A DNA stretch of 64,000 bases from JAHJQZ01 sp963675235 (GTDB taxonomy: Bacteria; Pseudomonadota; Alphaproteobacteria; Rhizobiales; Devosiaceae). Shown here in pieces: positions 1 through 8,659 of this stretch. Under the pieces are notes generated by a model. It was not told the DNA's origin. It saw only the letters and a program-made list of their open reading frames with translations, and searched no databases. Position 1 is the first letter of the stretch. The number at the start of each line of letters is the position of its first letter. The translations under genes were made by a program, and so were the position numbers. The stretch covers positions 1 to 64,000 of the forward strand of contig CAXXFU010000012.1 in NCBI GenBank assembly GCA_963675235.2. Direction: 5' to 3'.

Positions 1-81
1 GGAGTTGGACCTGTGGCTATTGGCGATCGCTTGGAAGGCTTTTTAGAAGGTAAAAAGCTCTTTGATTTTGAAGTGAAATAA
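1..81 (+). CDS. C-terminal end of a probable fumarylacetoacetate hydrolase family protein (partial)
   Basis: Only the last 26 codons are in the window, in frame 1, ending at TAA 79-81. The residues read GVGPVAIGDRLEGF followed by LEGKKLFDFEVK. This resembles the end of Bacteroidota fumarylacetoacetate-hydrolase-family proteins, where a GTPxGVGP-IGD-L turn precedes a final beta strand. The match is by memory of the family pattern and the tail is short, so the identity is tentative. That it is a coding end is supported by the open frame and by the strong hairpin terminator 35 bases downstream. It converges on the minus-strand GH20 gene. Confidence 0.5.
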   Translation, partial: GVGPVAIGDRLEGFLEGKKLFDFEVK

Positions 82-115
82 ATCAGGGGAAAGGAAAAAT
101 CTTAAAAAATAGAAC

Positions 116-164
116 AAGCCGAATTTTCAAGCCAACATAACTGGTTTGAAAATTCGGCTTTTGT
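116..164 (+). terminator. Intrinsic terminator after the first partial gene
   Basis: A perfect 15-base inverted repeat at 116-130 and 146-160 (arm AAGCCGAATTTTCAA) encloses a 15-base loop, and the second arm runs into a short T tract. It sits 35 bases past the stop codon of the partial gene and fits a rho-independent terminator for it. Confidence 0.85.
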
Positions 165-188
165 GTGTTCAGGTTTCGAGCGAGCCAA

Positions 189-387
189 TCCTTATTCAAT
201 TGTGGTTGTCCTGCAATGTTTTGAGGTGTCCTGCGTTGGTTTTTTGCTTTCCTGCACCGCAGGATTCGCGAATTGTATTGCAGGACGGGAATAAGGATCG
301 CAGGGACTTGTAAAAATGATGCAGGGCGGCAGCAATAGCAGCAGGAATGGGGAAAGCTGTTGCAGGATAATAAAAAAAGTCGCAGGA
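189..387. repeat. Array of TCCTGC/GCAGGA hexamers at alternating 20/21-base spacing
   Basis: TCCTGC starts at 209, 229 and 250, preceded by a TCCTTA at 189. From 259 the motif appears inverted: GCAGGA or GCAGGG starts at 259, 280, 300, 321, 341, 362 and 382. Start-to-start distances within the inverted series are 21, 20, 21, 20, 21, 20. The 14-15 base spacers are not repeats of one another. The two orientations meet in TCCTGC-ACC-GCAGGA at 250-264. The array lies in the gap between two convergent genes, bounded by hairpin terminators at 116-160 and 399-429. No function is known to me. The period of about 20.5 bp equals two DNA turns, so every motif would face the same side of the helix. Confidence 0.85.
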
Positions 388-398
388 GCCGGTAAATG

Positions 399-429
399 AA
401 AAAGGCTGCCCATTTAAGACAGCCTTTTT
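399..429 (-). terminator. Intrinsic terminator of the GH20 gene
   Basis: Arms AAAAAGGCTG (399-408) and CAGCCTTTTT (420-429) form a 10-bp stem with an 11-base loop. Read on the minus strand it begins 7 bases after the GH20 stop codon and ends in a T run. The symmetric A/T ends mean it could also stop plus-strand transcripts. Confidence 0.8.
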
Positions 430-436
430 CGATAGA

Positions 437-1982
437 TTATTCGTTCCAGGGGACGAGTTTTGATCGGTAATAATTGATTCCCCAAGTATCGTATTGGTTG
501 CCATGAGCAGCTAGGCGAACTTTGTATTCATCCCAGCTTTTCCCTTCAGTTGGCGACCAGCCAATTTCAGCATATCCAGCTAAACGAGGGAATACCAGGT
601 ACTCCATATCAGCCCGATTGGTAACGGTTTCAGTCCACAGAGGAGCTTCAATTCCCAGAATATTATCACGGCCAATTTCTTTTTCCAGTTTGATTGGATC
701 CCAGTCGTAACCAGTATCGACTTCTACATACCCAGCCCAGTGTAAACCTAGTGGCGACAAAGAGTCGTATTGCATGTCCAGGTAGGCTTTTTTAGCTGGC
801 GACATAATGACTTTTACACCTTGTTGAACGGCGTTTTTGGCATTCTCCGCACTTGACCAGTATTGAGCAATGCTACGCTTATCCAATTTAGCGAGTGTTA
901 CTTCATCCCAGCCAATCATGGTCTTTCCATGGGCATAAACAAGGTCTTGTACCCGTTCGATAAAAGGAATGTAGTCTTCTTTTTTAGTTACGTGTGATTC
1001 ATCTCCACCAATGTGGATGTAGGGGGCCAGGAGTCAGTGATGCTAACTCGCCAATCACGTCATCAATAAATTCATAGGTAATTTCCTTGTCGGTACAGAG
1101 GGTGCTAAAACCAACTTCAGTTCCAGTATAAAGCTCCGTGGCTTTACCATCGCAGTTGAGTTCAGCATACGAAGCCAGCGCTGCATTGGTATGGCCAGGC
1201 ATATCAATTTCAGGAATGATGGTAATGAAGCGTTCAGCAGCGTAGTTCACCAAATCAGTATATTGTTCCTGGGTGAAGAAACCGCCTTCGCCACCGCCAA
1301 CTTCGGTGCTTCCCCCAATTTCGGTCAGCTTTGGCCACGATTTAATCTCAATGCGCCAGCCTTGGTCATCAGTCAGGTGAAGGTGTAGAACGTTAAACTT
1401 GTAGTAAGCCATCAGGTCCATAAAATGTTTCACATCTTCGGCTCCTAAAAAGTGACGGGCTACGTCAAGCATGGTGCCACGAAATTCATATTCCGGGAAG
1501 TCGCGAATTGTTCCGGTTGGAATCATCCAATCAGCTTGTTGAACGCTACTACTTGCTATGGAAAGCGGTAACAGCTGACGAATTGTTTGAATTCCGCGGA
1601 AAGCTCCTTCTGCCTTGTTGGCTTGAAGGGTTAGCAGTTTTTTGTCGATTTGTAATGCATAGCCTTCATTTCCTAATTCAGAATCATTGGTTGTGGTCAG
1701 GAAGATACCTTCTGAGGGGGCTTCGCTGACTGCTTCAACGGTCAATTGAAAGCCAGTGGCAGGAGTTAGCTTGCCTTGCAGGTATTGGGCTGTTGTTTCA
1801 AGGTTTGAGCCTGCCTGAACATAGATCTTGGTTTGCTCGGATAGTCGAAAAGCTTTCCCGGTAGCCGTAACGGATACTGGCTTGGGAATAACGTTGTTTT
1901 GGGTTAAATCGGTTGGCTCCTCGGGTGCGCAGGAAAGCAGCCCAGAGACAATCGCCAAAAGGAGAAAAACGTTTTTGTTCAT
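437..1982 (-). pseudogene. GH20 beta-N-acetylhexosaminidase lipoprotein, split by a one-base frameshift
   Basis: Hexosaminidases of GH20 remove terminal beta-GlcNAc or beta-GalNAc by substrate-assisted catalysis. Translation from 1982 gives a lipoprotein signal (MNKNVFLLLAIVSGLLSCAP), a GH20b-type N-terminal domain (about residues 30-160) and the start of the barrel (FRGTMLDVARHF, LHLHLTDDQGWRIEIK), then goes out of frame after LASLTPGP. Dropping one base from the five-G run at 1022-1026 (five C on the coding strand) restores PYIHIGGDES, the GH20 catalytic Asp-Glu motif, and joins to the second open segment, which ends at 437. The restored product would be about 514 residues, normal for the family. 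As written, neither part keeps both the signal peptide and the catalytic pair, so it is either a recent pseudogene or a sequence error. Confidence 0.85.
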
Positions 1983-2097
1983 GGTTGAATTTTTCTATGA
2001 TTTAGTTCAAAAATAATTGGGACTAAGGTATAAAAAACATGGCTATTATTATAGCAAATATAGAGCGCTGTTAAAACAAATTGGCTTGGTTAACTCT

Positions 2098-3459
2098 TTA
2101 AAATTGTTTGAGTTCAAGCTTTTTGAAATAGACCCGTGCAGCCTTCTTTACATGGCCTGAAAGCAGGATTGCACTAATCATTGTAGGGAACGCCATAAGG
2201 GCAAAGGCCAGGTCGAAAAAGCTAACGACCACTTTAAGCTGAGCAACTGCTCCAACAACCACAAGCACAACGACGGCATAATGATACCAATTTTGATAAC
2301 GGGCGCCAGCTACAAAACTCAAACACTTGCTGCCGTAGTAGGGAAAAGCGAACATGGTTGACAGGGCAAAAAAGCTGACACAGATGGTCAACAAATAGCT
2401 GCCATAAGGAATGACCTGCTCAAAGGCTTCGGCTGTGAGCGTAATTCCATCGGCTTCGCTATGCTTCCAAACTCCCGTAATGATAATTGCCAGAGCCGTC
2501 ATGGTACAAATGATGATGGTGTCAATGATGGGGCCAAGCATGGCTACTAATCCTTCACGAATGGGCTCATTGGTTTTTGCAGCACCATGGGCCATTGGGG
2601 CTGTACCAACTCCAGCTTCGTTGGAAAATGCTGCGCGCCGAACTCCGGTAATAATGATGGCTCCCAGTGAACCACCAAGAACTGCTTTGCCCGTAAAAGC
2701 ATCTTCAAAAATTAAAAGAAAGCTGGGGATGATCTGATCCGGGTTTGATAGAATAATGAATAAAATGGCAATGACATAAACAACCACCATCACAGGAACA
2801 ATTCTACCCGTAACTTTCCCAATTCGTTTTACCCCACCTAAAATGACAAGGGCAACAATTGCCGCCAGGCACAAGCCAATTATGAGGTTGCTGGTAAAAG
2901 AGCTTGTAAGTCCGTTTTGTTCTAAGAAAATATCGCCAATGGCTTGGGTGAGTTGGTTAGCCTGAAACAATGGAAGTACTCCTAGCATGGCTGCAATTGA
3001 AAAGAAGAGAGCCATGGGTTTCCACTTCTTGCCAAGTCCTTCAGTAATGACATACATGGGGCCTCCCTGGATTTCACCTGCACTGTCTTTCCCACGATAC
3101 ATAACTGCAAGTGAGCAGGTGAAAAATTTGGTGGCTACACCAATTAAGGCAGAGACCCACATCCAAAATACCGCACCGGGGCCTCCGGTGGTGATGGCAA
3201 TTGCCACTCCACTGACATTCCCCATCCCAACTGTGCCGGCTAAGGCAGTTGCCAATGCCTGGAAGTGATGTAGCTGGCCGTCTTCTTCAGGATCATCATA
3301 TTTCCCTCGTAAAATCTGGATGGCGTGTCCAATGTATTTGACTGGGGCTAGTCGCGAGAGAAAGAGGAAGTAAAGGCCTCCTCCCAACAATAGAATGAGC
3401 AGAGGTGCACCCCAAATGATATCAGATAAATTAATGATGATTTCGCCGAATTTTTCCAA
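2098..3459 (-). CDS. Alanine/glycine:cation symporter (AGCS family)
   Basis: A 453-residue integral inner-membrane protein with about ten or eleven hydrophobic segments, from LSDIIWGAPLLILLLGGGLYF near the N terminus to a last helix near FALMAFPTMISAILLSG. The segments GTVGMGNVSGVAIAI and GPGAVFWMW, then RRAAFSNEAGVGTAPMAHG, are hallmark sequences of sodium:alanine/glycine symporters. The family couples Na+ or H+ to small neutral amino-acid uptake. Length matches the family. The start at 3459 (MEKFGEIIINLSDI) is the first Met and fits. It lies 99 bases upstream of the next minus gene's stop, with no shared function evident between them. Confidence 0.9.
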   Translation of the reverse strand: MEKFGEIIINLSDIIWGAPLLILLLGGGLYFLFLSRLAPVKYIGHAIQILRGKYDDPEEDGQLHHFQALATALAGTVGMGNVSGVAIAITTGGPGAVFWMWVSALIGVATKFFTCSLAVMYRGKDSAGEIQGGPMYVITEGLGKKWKPMALFFSIAAMLGVLPLFQANQLTQAIGDIFLEQNGLTSSFTSNLIIGLCLAAIVALVILGGVKRIGKVTGRIVPVMVVVYVIAILFIILSNPDQIIPSFLLIFEDAFTGKAVLGGSLGAIIITGVRRAAFSNEAGVGTAPMAHGAAKTNEPIREGLVAMLGPIIDTIIICTMTALAIIITGVWKHSEADGITLTAEAFEQVIPYGSYLLTICVSFFALSTMFAFPYYGSKCLSFVAGARYQNWYHYAVVVLVVVGAVAQLKVVVSFFDLAFALMAFPTMISAILLSGHVKKAARVYFKKLELKQF

Positions 3460-3557
3460 AGGCTATTTTTTTCTTATTCGCTAAAATACACTTTTAACTT
3501 TAGGAATATAAGCGATTTGCAATTTTATTGAGGATATCCTGATACGACTTGGAGAAC

Positions 3558-4601
3558 TTAGAAATAACGATTGATGTGGACTTCGGGATGAAGTGTTTGA
3601 TCTTTTCCACATAAGTAACGGGCAAATTGACGGGCAAAATAGGGACCGAGCATAGTTCCTTTGGAGCCTAGCCCATTGAAAATTCCTACTTGAGGAAACT
3701 TCGGATGAAGTCCTAAAACCGGACGCCGGTCGTGTGTTGTTGGTCGAATTCCTGCCCGGTGATCCACTACTTCATACGGATCAGAGAAGAGCCTGTTGAG
3801 CTTTTCTCTGAGCTCAATTTTGGCTTGCTCATTAGGCGTAGTCGTTAGATCATCCCAATCGTAGGTTGCCCCCAACCGAAAAAATCGCTCTCCCTCGGGC
3901 ATTAGAAACATGGCTTTATTGAGAATGAAGTTCTCATTGTAAGTGGCCGTTTTTATCCGAAGTACTTCTCCCTTGGTATGCTTAAACTGAAGGTTCTTGA
4001 AGAACGGATTTTGGGATACGGCATGGCCTTCACAGAAAATGACTTTTTGGGCTTCCAAGTCTTGGTAAATGACTCGGTCTTCCTGTAAAATGAGTTTCTC
4101 CCAATCTACTTTTTCAAATCGAATCCGGTTTTGTTTTTGAAGCTGTTGCCCCATGCTTTCAATTAGTTGCTTGAGGTCAACACGTCCGCTTTGAGAAACT
4201 GTGCCAACTCCAAACGGAGCATGAATGTATGGCGAACTGATTTGTTCGGGATTTTCAAGCAGGTAGTTCTGGAGCTTGTTTGAATTTACCTTTTTCCGCC
4301 AAAATTCATCTTCTCCTTTACCCAGTACTTTTTTGATTTGGAGTGGGTAAAACAAGCGAGTGCCGAATTTTTGCTCCAACTCTGCATAGGTATTGAGCAA
4401 TTGGGGGTAAAGTTCATCAATGAGCCAGCTTTTGGTTAGTCGCCTAAAAACAACAGGATTAATAACTCCCGCTGCAACTTCAGAGGCTTTGGGCTGCTCC
4501 GGATTGTCCAGCACCATGCACGACTTTCCTTGTTTGTTTAAGGCGTGTACAAGCAAGGTGCCAGCCAATCCTTGTCCGATAATCAGGTAATCAAATTTCA
4601 T
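3558..4601 (-). CDS. FAD-dependent oxidoreductase of the DAO family
   Basis: I place the start at ATG 4599-4601 (MKFDYLIIGQGLAG). The open frame extends nine codons further to 4628, but the Rossmann beta strand and GxGxxG motif begin immediately at this Met. The product is about 347 residues. It has an N-terminal FAD-binding beta-alpha-beta fold (GQGLAGTLLVHAL), the FAD-contacting EVAAGVINPV segment and, near the C terminus, HRAGIRPTTHDRRPVLGLHP followed by GLGSKGTMLGP, the usual second FAD-binding stretch of D-amino-acid/glycine-oxidase-like enzymes. The substrate cannot be told from sequence. ThiO/MnmC-C-type amine oxidation is the family theme. Confidence 0.8.
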   Translation of the reverse strand: MKFDYLIIGQGLAGTLLVHALNKQGKSCMVLDNPEQPKASEVAAGVINPVVFRRLTKSWLIDELYPQLLNTYAELEQKFGTRLFYPLQIKKVLGKGEDEFWRKKVNSNKLQNYLLENPEQISSPYIHAPFGVGTVSQSGRVDLKQLIESMGQQLQKQNRIRFEKVDWEKLILQEDRVIYQDLEAQKVIFCEGHAVSQNPFFKNLQFKHTKGEVLRIKTATYNENFILNKAMFLMPEGERFFRLGATYDWDDLTTTPNEQAKIELREKLNRLFSDPYEVVDHRAGIRPTTHDRRPVLGLHPKFPQVGIFNGLGSKGTMLGPYFARQFARYLCGKDQTLHPEVHINRYF

Positions 4602-4639
4602 TACCCATAAGGACAGCAAAAGCCCCAAAAAGTTCAGAC

Positions 4640-5474
4640 TTAAAGAGCCACTTCAACAAGTACTGGAAGATGGTCCGATGGATAGCGCTGTTCGTAAGAG
4701 TCGGTCAATACGCCATACTTCATAACCTCAATTTTCCCTTTGATAAAGATGTAGTCAATTCGGTTCTTTAGCTCGCTATTGAAATTGAATCCATTGTAGG
4801 TTCCCTCTGGCCCATAGGGAGCTTGTGCGGAAACCTTTTTGCTGTCAGCTAGCTGAGTTTCAAGACGTGCAATTGGTGCCGATTCCGGAGTTAAATTGAA
4901 ATCGCCCATTAAAATAACCGGATTGTTACGGGTGTTGAGCGAATCGATTTTTTTCCAGAATCAGTTGAGCAGAATTGATTCGAGCTTCATCGCCCACGTG
5001 GTCAAAATGGGTATTGAACACCCAAACTGATTTTCGCTTGTCGTAATCTTCGAGTAGGGCATAGGTGCATATACGTTTGCAAGCTGCATCCCATCCCATG
5101 CTGGGGACGTTTGGTGTTTCAGATAGCCAGAACCAACCATGATCTTTTAACTGATATTTTCGACTGTTGTAAAAGATTGGAGAATACTCTCCTCTGGCTT
5201 TGCCGTCTTCCCGGCCAACGCCGATCTGATCAAAGCCTGGTAGTTGCAAGGAAATGTCGGTGACTTGTTCGTACAGGGCTTCTTGTAGCCCAATGATATC
5301 GGCTTCATGAAAACGTAGCAGGTCAGTCACTTGTATTTTTCGCTTGGACCAAGCATTTTCTCCGTCTCCTTCGTTGGCGTAACGAATATTGTAAGTTATG
5401 ACGTTAGCGGTTTGAGCCTGAATTGTTTGGCTGATAGTTAGAAGGATCATGACAAAAAAGATAGTAATTTTCAT
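4640..5474 (-). pseudogene. Secreted endonuclease/exonuclease/phosphatase family protein, split by a frameshift
   Basis: The N-terminal part starts at 5474 with a signal peptide (MKITIFFVMILLTISQTIQA). It then shows EEP-fold motifs: VITYNIRYAN, ADIIGLQEAL (catalytic Glu), then WVFNTHFDHVG. It goes out of frame at a run of seven T at 4948-4954 (A on the coding strand). Removing one base restores LEKIDSLNTRNNPVILMGDFN, which joins the second open segment carrying MGDFNLTPES and the terminal SDHLPVLVEV (catalytic Asp-His). The restored protein would be about 277 residues, usual for this family of phosphodiesterases and phosphatases. Neither half has the full active site, so the gene as written is inactive or the base is a sequence error. 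Confidence 0.85.
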
Positions 5475-5574
5475 CCGTTTAATTTGTTTATGAGGTATGA
5501 TATGAAACTTGCATGTTAATCTTTCTTCGATCGATTGGATTAAACATGTCTACTTCATTTGTTTATAAGCTGTT

Positions 5575-6528
5575 TTAGTTTGCGCAATAGTTAAAACCCG
5601 GATAGTCACAATTATGTTCTCCGGGAATAATCGTATGGATTTGATCCCGGGAATTGTTCAGCACAAACTTGTGACAGAAGGTCAACATTTCCTCCACTTG
5701 GTCAAACATGGGAGAACCTGCAACGCTATGATTTCCTCCGCACACAGTATATAGCCAGTAGGGTTTTCCAAGTTGTTGCAATTTATCAGCAATGGTTTTA
5801 GAACCATGGAGCATGAGGTAGCCTTCCCGGTCTTCGCTACAATAATGGTGTGGTGCTGAAGCGTAAGGAACCAAGTTGTCGCAAGTTCCATGAAAGAACA
5901 TCGACGGAATTGCTGAATCAGCATAAATTTGAGTGGTGTCAGCCATTGCTCCAGCCATTGAAATAACGCCCGCATAAGAAACAGGGCCAGACTCCAATCC
6001 GTAGCAATAAGGAGGCTGGTACGCAGCGGGGAGCACGGTCTCTGCTCCAGCACTACTTCCTGCCAAGATGATTTGATGTGGGTTTATTCCCAGGTTCTCC
6101 CAGTTGGTGATTAGGAAGTAGGTGGCATCCTGCAAATCTTCAACCGCTGCAGCTATGGCTTCCAGTTTTTCTTCGGTTGGACAATCGCATCCAAAGCCTG
6201 TTTTCGTGCCTTTACGAAGCAGGCGGTAAGTAATTGACACGGCAACGTAACCTCGTTGGGCAAATTTTTTGCAAAAGGTGGCAGTGCCTTCATTGTTTCT
6301 TATCCCTCCGGAAAATCCGCCGCCATGCACATACACCAATACAGGACGCTCCGTTTCATTGTCGAAAGCCGGACTGTAAACATCCAGTTCCAGGTTTTGT
6401 CCGTCTTTTTGAATGTAAGTGTAGGTTTCAACATTTACGCTGTCTGTTATTTCTTCCAGGTAGCGTTCTTGTGCAAATCCTGCATGGAGAATAAAAAAGA
6501 TGCAGAAAGTAGAAAGTAAAATCTTCAT
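5575..6528 (-). CDS. Secreted alpha/beta-hydrolase carboxylesterase
   Basis: A 317-residue protein with a signal peptide (MKILLSTFCIFFILHAGFAQ). The oxyanion-hole motif is VYVHGGGFSGG near residue 75. The nucleophile elbow is LAGSSAGAE near residue 155. A downstream FHGTCDNLVPY carries the likely acid Asp, and GGNHSVAG carries the likely catalytic His. This is the carboxylesterase/BD-FAE-like arrangement (HGGG plus GxSxG). Such enzymes remove acyl or aryl esters. A role in deacetylating glycans is possible but not shown. Several Cys pairs (CDCP, YCYG, CDNL) could form disulfides after export. Confidence 0.8.
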   Translation of the reverse strand: MKILLSTFCIFFILHAGFAQERYLEEITDSVNVETYTYIQKDGQNLELDVYSPAFDNETERPVLVYVHGGGFSGGIRNNEGTATFCKKFAQRGYVAVSITYRLLRKGTKTGFGCDCPTEEKLEAIAAAVEDLQDATYFLITNWENLGINPHQIILAGSSAGAETVLPAAYQPPYCYGLESGPVSYAGVISMAGAMADTTQIYADSAIPSMFFHGTCDNLVPYASAPHHYCSEDREGYLMLHGSKTIADKLQQLGKPYWLYTVCGGNHSVAGSPMFDQVEEMLTFCHKFVLNNSRDQIHTIIPGEHNCDYPGFNYCAN

Positions 6529-6899
6529 GGGTTATTATTATTTAAGTAACAACCAATTGGCAGAATGAATTTAAATTGACTAGGCTAAAATAACTTACGT
6601 AGTTCGCTAATGCAACTTTTTCACGCATGATGGTTGTCACGGTTGTTGGTTTATTGTTTCTCTTTTTTAGGTGAAAGAGGTTGCTAAATTAGATAAAAAA
6701 TGAATCCACAACAATTAATGGGGCCTTTGCATTTTTGATGTTTAAAAATTAGAGCTGCAGGCTGAAAGCAAATAGCTTGGAGCGCAGGAAACTTAGTTTG
6801 AATGATAAGTTGACAACTGGTTAATTGACATTAGCTTTTTGTGAGCTTTTACGGCGACGCCTTATCGGTTCGTAATGAAGTTGTCAGGTGGCTCGGTAG
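6529..6899. other. Intergenic gap of 371 bases, no gene seen
   Basis: No open frame with a credible start and no strong hairpin with a T tract was found between the hydF stop and the esterase start. The part next to 6540 presumably holds the esterase promoter, but no clear TAnnTTTG box could be placed on the minus strand. Confidence 0.5.
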
Positions 6900-8141
6900 C
6901 TAAGCTGTTATTTTATTGCTTGCAGTTCTTTGTATACTTCCAGAGCAGCGGGGAAATGGCTGTAAGGCCCTTTCGAATATGCCTAAGGAGTAGGCAATGG
7001 TTAGGCCATAATTGGTAAGAGGAACACCTACCTGGCGGGCTTTTATCAATCGCGACAGCATTTCTCTTCGATTCCACATGCAGGCTCCGCAATGAATAAT
7101 GAGTTTATAGTCGGCCACATTTGCAGGGAAATCGCGCCCTCGTGCATGATCAAACTGGAGTTGTCCGCCAACGTATTGGGTTAGCCAACGTGGAATTTTA
7201 ACTGTGCCAATGTCTTCGCCAATGGGATGATGCGAACAAGCCTCGGCAATTAAAACCCGGTCACCTGCCTTTAGTTGATCAATGGCCATCGCTCCCCGAA
7301 CCATCTCGGTCAAATCGCCTTGATGACGGGCAAAAAGAATCGAGAAACTTGTCAGGGGAATATCTGGAGGAGTATCTGCGGCTACTTTTAAAAAAGCCTG
7401 ACTGTCGGTGACCACCAACTTGGGAGGTTTATTGAACCTGGAAAGTGCTTCTCGAAGTTCACGTTCTTTTACCACCATGCAAAAAGAGTCGCCATCCAAC
7501 AAATCGCGGATACTTTGTACCTGTGGTAAAATCAACCGGCCTTTGGGGGCTTCCTTATCAATCGGAACAACCAGAATCGCTGCTTCTCCGGGGCCAACTA
7601 AATCAGCCACAATACTTGGGCGATTGATAAAATCGTCGGGAGCACTTTTTAATATGGTTTGACGCAGCTTGGAAATACCTTGGTTGGTAACAACAGAGGT
7701 TTCAACTACAGGTAGTTGAGAAGCGGAAAAGCTGTTCAGCATGCAAGACTTTGCTGTTTGTAAGTCAGCTTTATTAAGTACAATGATAACAGGAACTTCT
7801 CGTTCTTGAAGTTGTTGTAAAATCTGCTCTTCAAATTCACCCCACTCGTGGCTACTTGAAACAATAATCCCCAAATCGGTCCGATCAAAAACACCTACTG
7901 TTTTTTTGATACGTTTTTCACCTAAAGCTCCAACATCATCAATCCCAGCGGTATCGATAAAAAGAACCGGACCTAGTGGAAGTAGTTCCATCGGTTTTTC
8001 AACGGGGTCAGTCGTTGTGCCTGCAATTTCTGAAACGATGGAAACTTCTTGTTGAGTAAGCGCATTGAGCAGAGAGGATTTACCAACATTGCGTCGGCCG
8101 AAAAGACCAATGTGTAACCGAAAAGATTTTGGGGTTTTCAT
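6900..8141 (-). CDS. hydF: [FeFe]-hydrogenase H-cluster maturation GTPase HydF (3' end probably frameshifted)
   Basis: HydF is the scaffold GTPase that receives the diiron subcluster built by HydE and HydG and passes it to the hydrogenase. The N-terminal GTPase has its P-loop GRRNVGKS at residues 15-22, switch I GTTTDP, DTAG at 63-66 and NKAD near 123. The C-terminal cluster-binding part shows EACSHHP and HCGACMWNRREM, matching the family's conserved His/Cys ligands. After ERALQPFP the frame adds an unfamiliar 17-residue tail. Removing one base of the four-G run at 6950-6953 would instead give PAALEVYKELQAIK and a stop, a more natural ending. The functional core is intact either way. Confidence 0.92.
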   Translation of the reverse strand: MKTPKSFRLHIGLFGRRNVGKSSLLNALTQQEVSIVSEIAGTTTDPVEKPMELLPLGPVLFIDTAGIDDVGALGEKRIKKTVGVFDRTDLGIIVSSSHEWGEFEEQILQQLQEREVPVIIVLNKADLQTAKSCMLNSFSASQLPVVETSVVTNQGISKLRQTILKSAPDDFINRPSIVADLVGPGEAAILVVPIDKEAPKGRLILPQVQSIRDLLDGDSFCMVVKERELREALSRFNKPPKLVVTDSQAFLKVAADTPPDIPLTSFSILFARHQGDLTEMVRGAMAIDQLKAGDRVLIAEACSHHPIGEDIGTVKIPRWLTQYVGGQLQFDHARGRDFPANVADYKLIIHCGACMWNRREMLSRLIKARQVGVPLTNYGLTIAYSLGIFERALQPFPRCSGSIQRTASNKITA

Positions 8142-8289
8142 TCGTTTTTAATTTGTTCGAAAAATACGAATGATCGCTTATCTCTCCAATGATTTTTGGA
8201 ATTATTGCGAATGGCTTTGGGGAGGCTTGAAGAGTTCAGGGCGATAATGAATGGATTGATTTTGAGGGAAGGCTAAACCGGAAGAGCAT

Positions 8290-8314
8290 AAAAAAAGCCG
8301 GAATAACCGGCTTT
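8290..8314 (-). terminator. Intrinsic terminator of the small Lys/Cys-rich gene
   Basis: Arms AAAGCCGG (8294-8301) and CCGGCTTT (8307-8314) surround a 5-base loop. On the minus strand the stem is followed by a run of seven T. It begins 20 bases past the stop of the small gene and separates it from hydF, so hydF probably needs its own promoter. Confidence 0.85.
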
Positions 8315-8333
8315 GCTTTTATTAATCGATGAA

Positions 8334-8552
8334 TTACTTTTTGTCGTCACAAGATTTTTTCTTGCTGCAACATTCTTTTTTGCTCTTTTCGCAAGCTTCC
8401 TTCTTGTCAGCTTTTTTGGTTTGTTTTTTGTCTTTCTCGTCTTTATTTGCTGTACTTACTTGTTCTGTTTTTGTTTCATTAACTTGAACTGCATAAGTAG
8501 CAGAAACTCCAAACGCGAAAACAATAGCCAACATTAAAACCAACTTTTTCAT
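8334..8552 (-). CDS. Small exported Lys/Cys-rich protein, unknown function
   Basis: A 72-residue product with a clear signal peptide (MKKLVLMLAIVFAFGVSATYA). The mature part is almost entirely Lys, Glu, Asp, Gln and Ser and ends with a Cys-bearing segment (ACEKSKKECCSKKKSCDDKK, four Cys). The Cys spacing would suit metal binding or disulfides, but I recognise no family. It has its own terminator just downstream and lies between aspA and hydF in the hydrogenase maturation cluster. It may be part of that transcription unit (107 bases after aspA) or independent. The composition is unlike any neighbour. Confidence 0.7.
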   Translation of the reverse strand: MKKLVLMLAIVFAFGVSATYAVQVNETKTEQVSTANKDEKDKKQTKKADKKEACEKSKKECCSKKKSCDDKK

Positions 8553-8659
8553 AATTTTCTATTTTAAGTTTATAACGAGAGCAATTTATCAAGAATAAGT
8601 CTAAATTAAAATAGCCTTAACATTTATTTAGAAATATTTCGATTTGTCGATTTGATAAG

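Noticed and set aside
189..387. CRISPR array
   Set aside because: The repeated word is only six bases, changes orientation in the middle, and has 14-15 base spacers; no cas genes are nearby.
192..504. Two overlapping minus-strand open frames across the periodic array and the GH20 end
   Set aside because: They are produced by the phased repeat and the GH20 coding region and show no family features or signal peptide logic.
194..4562. AGCCAATC as a shared box of the intergenic elements
   Set aside because: The same eight bases also occur inside coding sequence near 4563, so the match at 183-190 to the elements at 22962 and 43849 may be chance.
5682..6053. Minus-strand open frame of 123 codons overlapping the esterase
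   Set aside because: It is a shifted-frame shadow of the esterase gene, whose own frame carries the full catalytic motifs.
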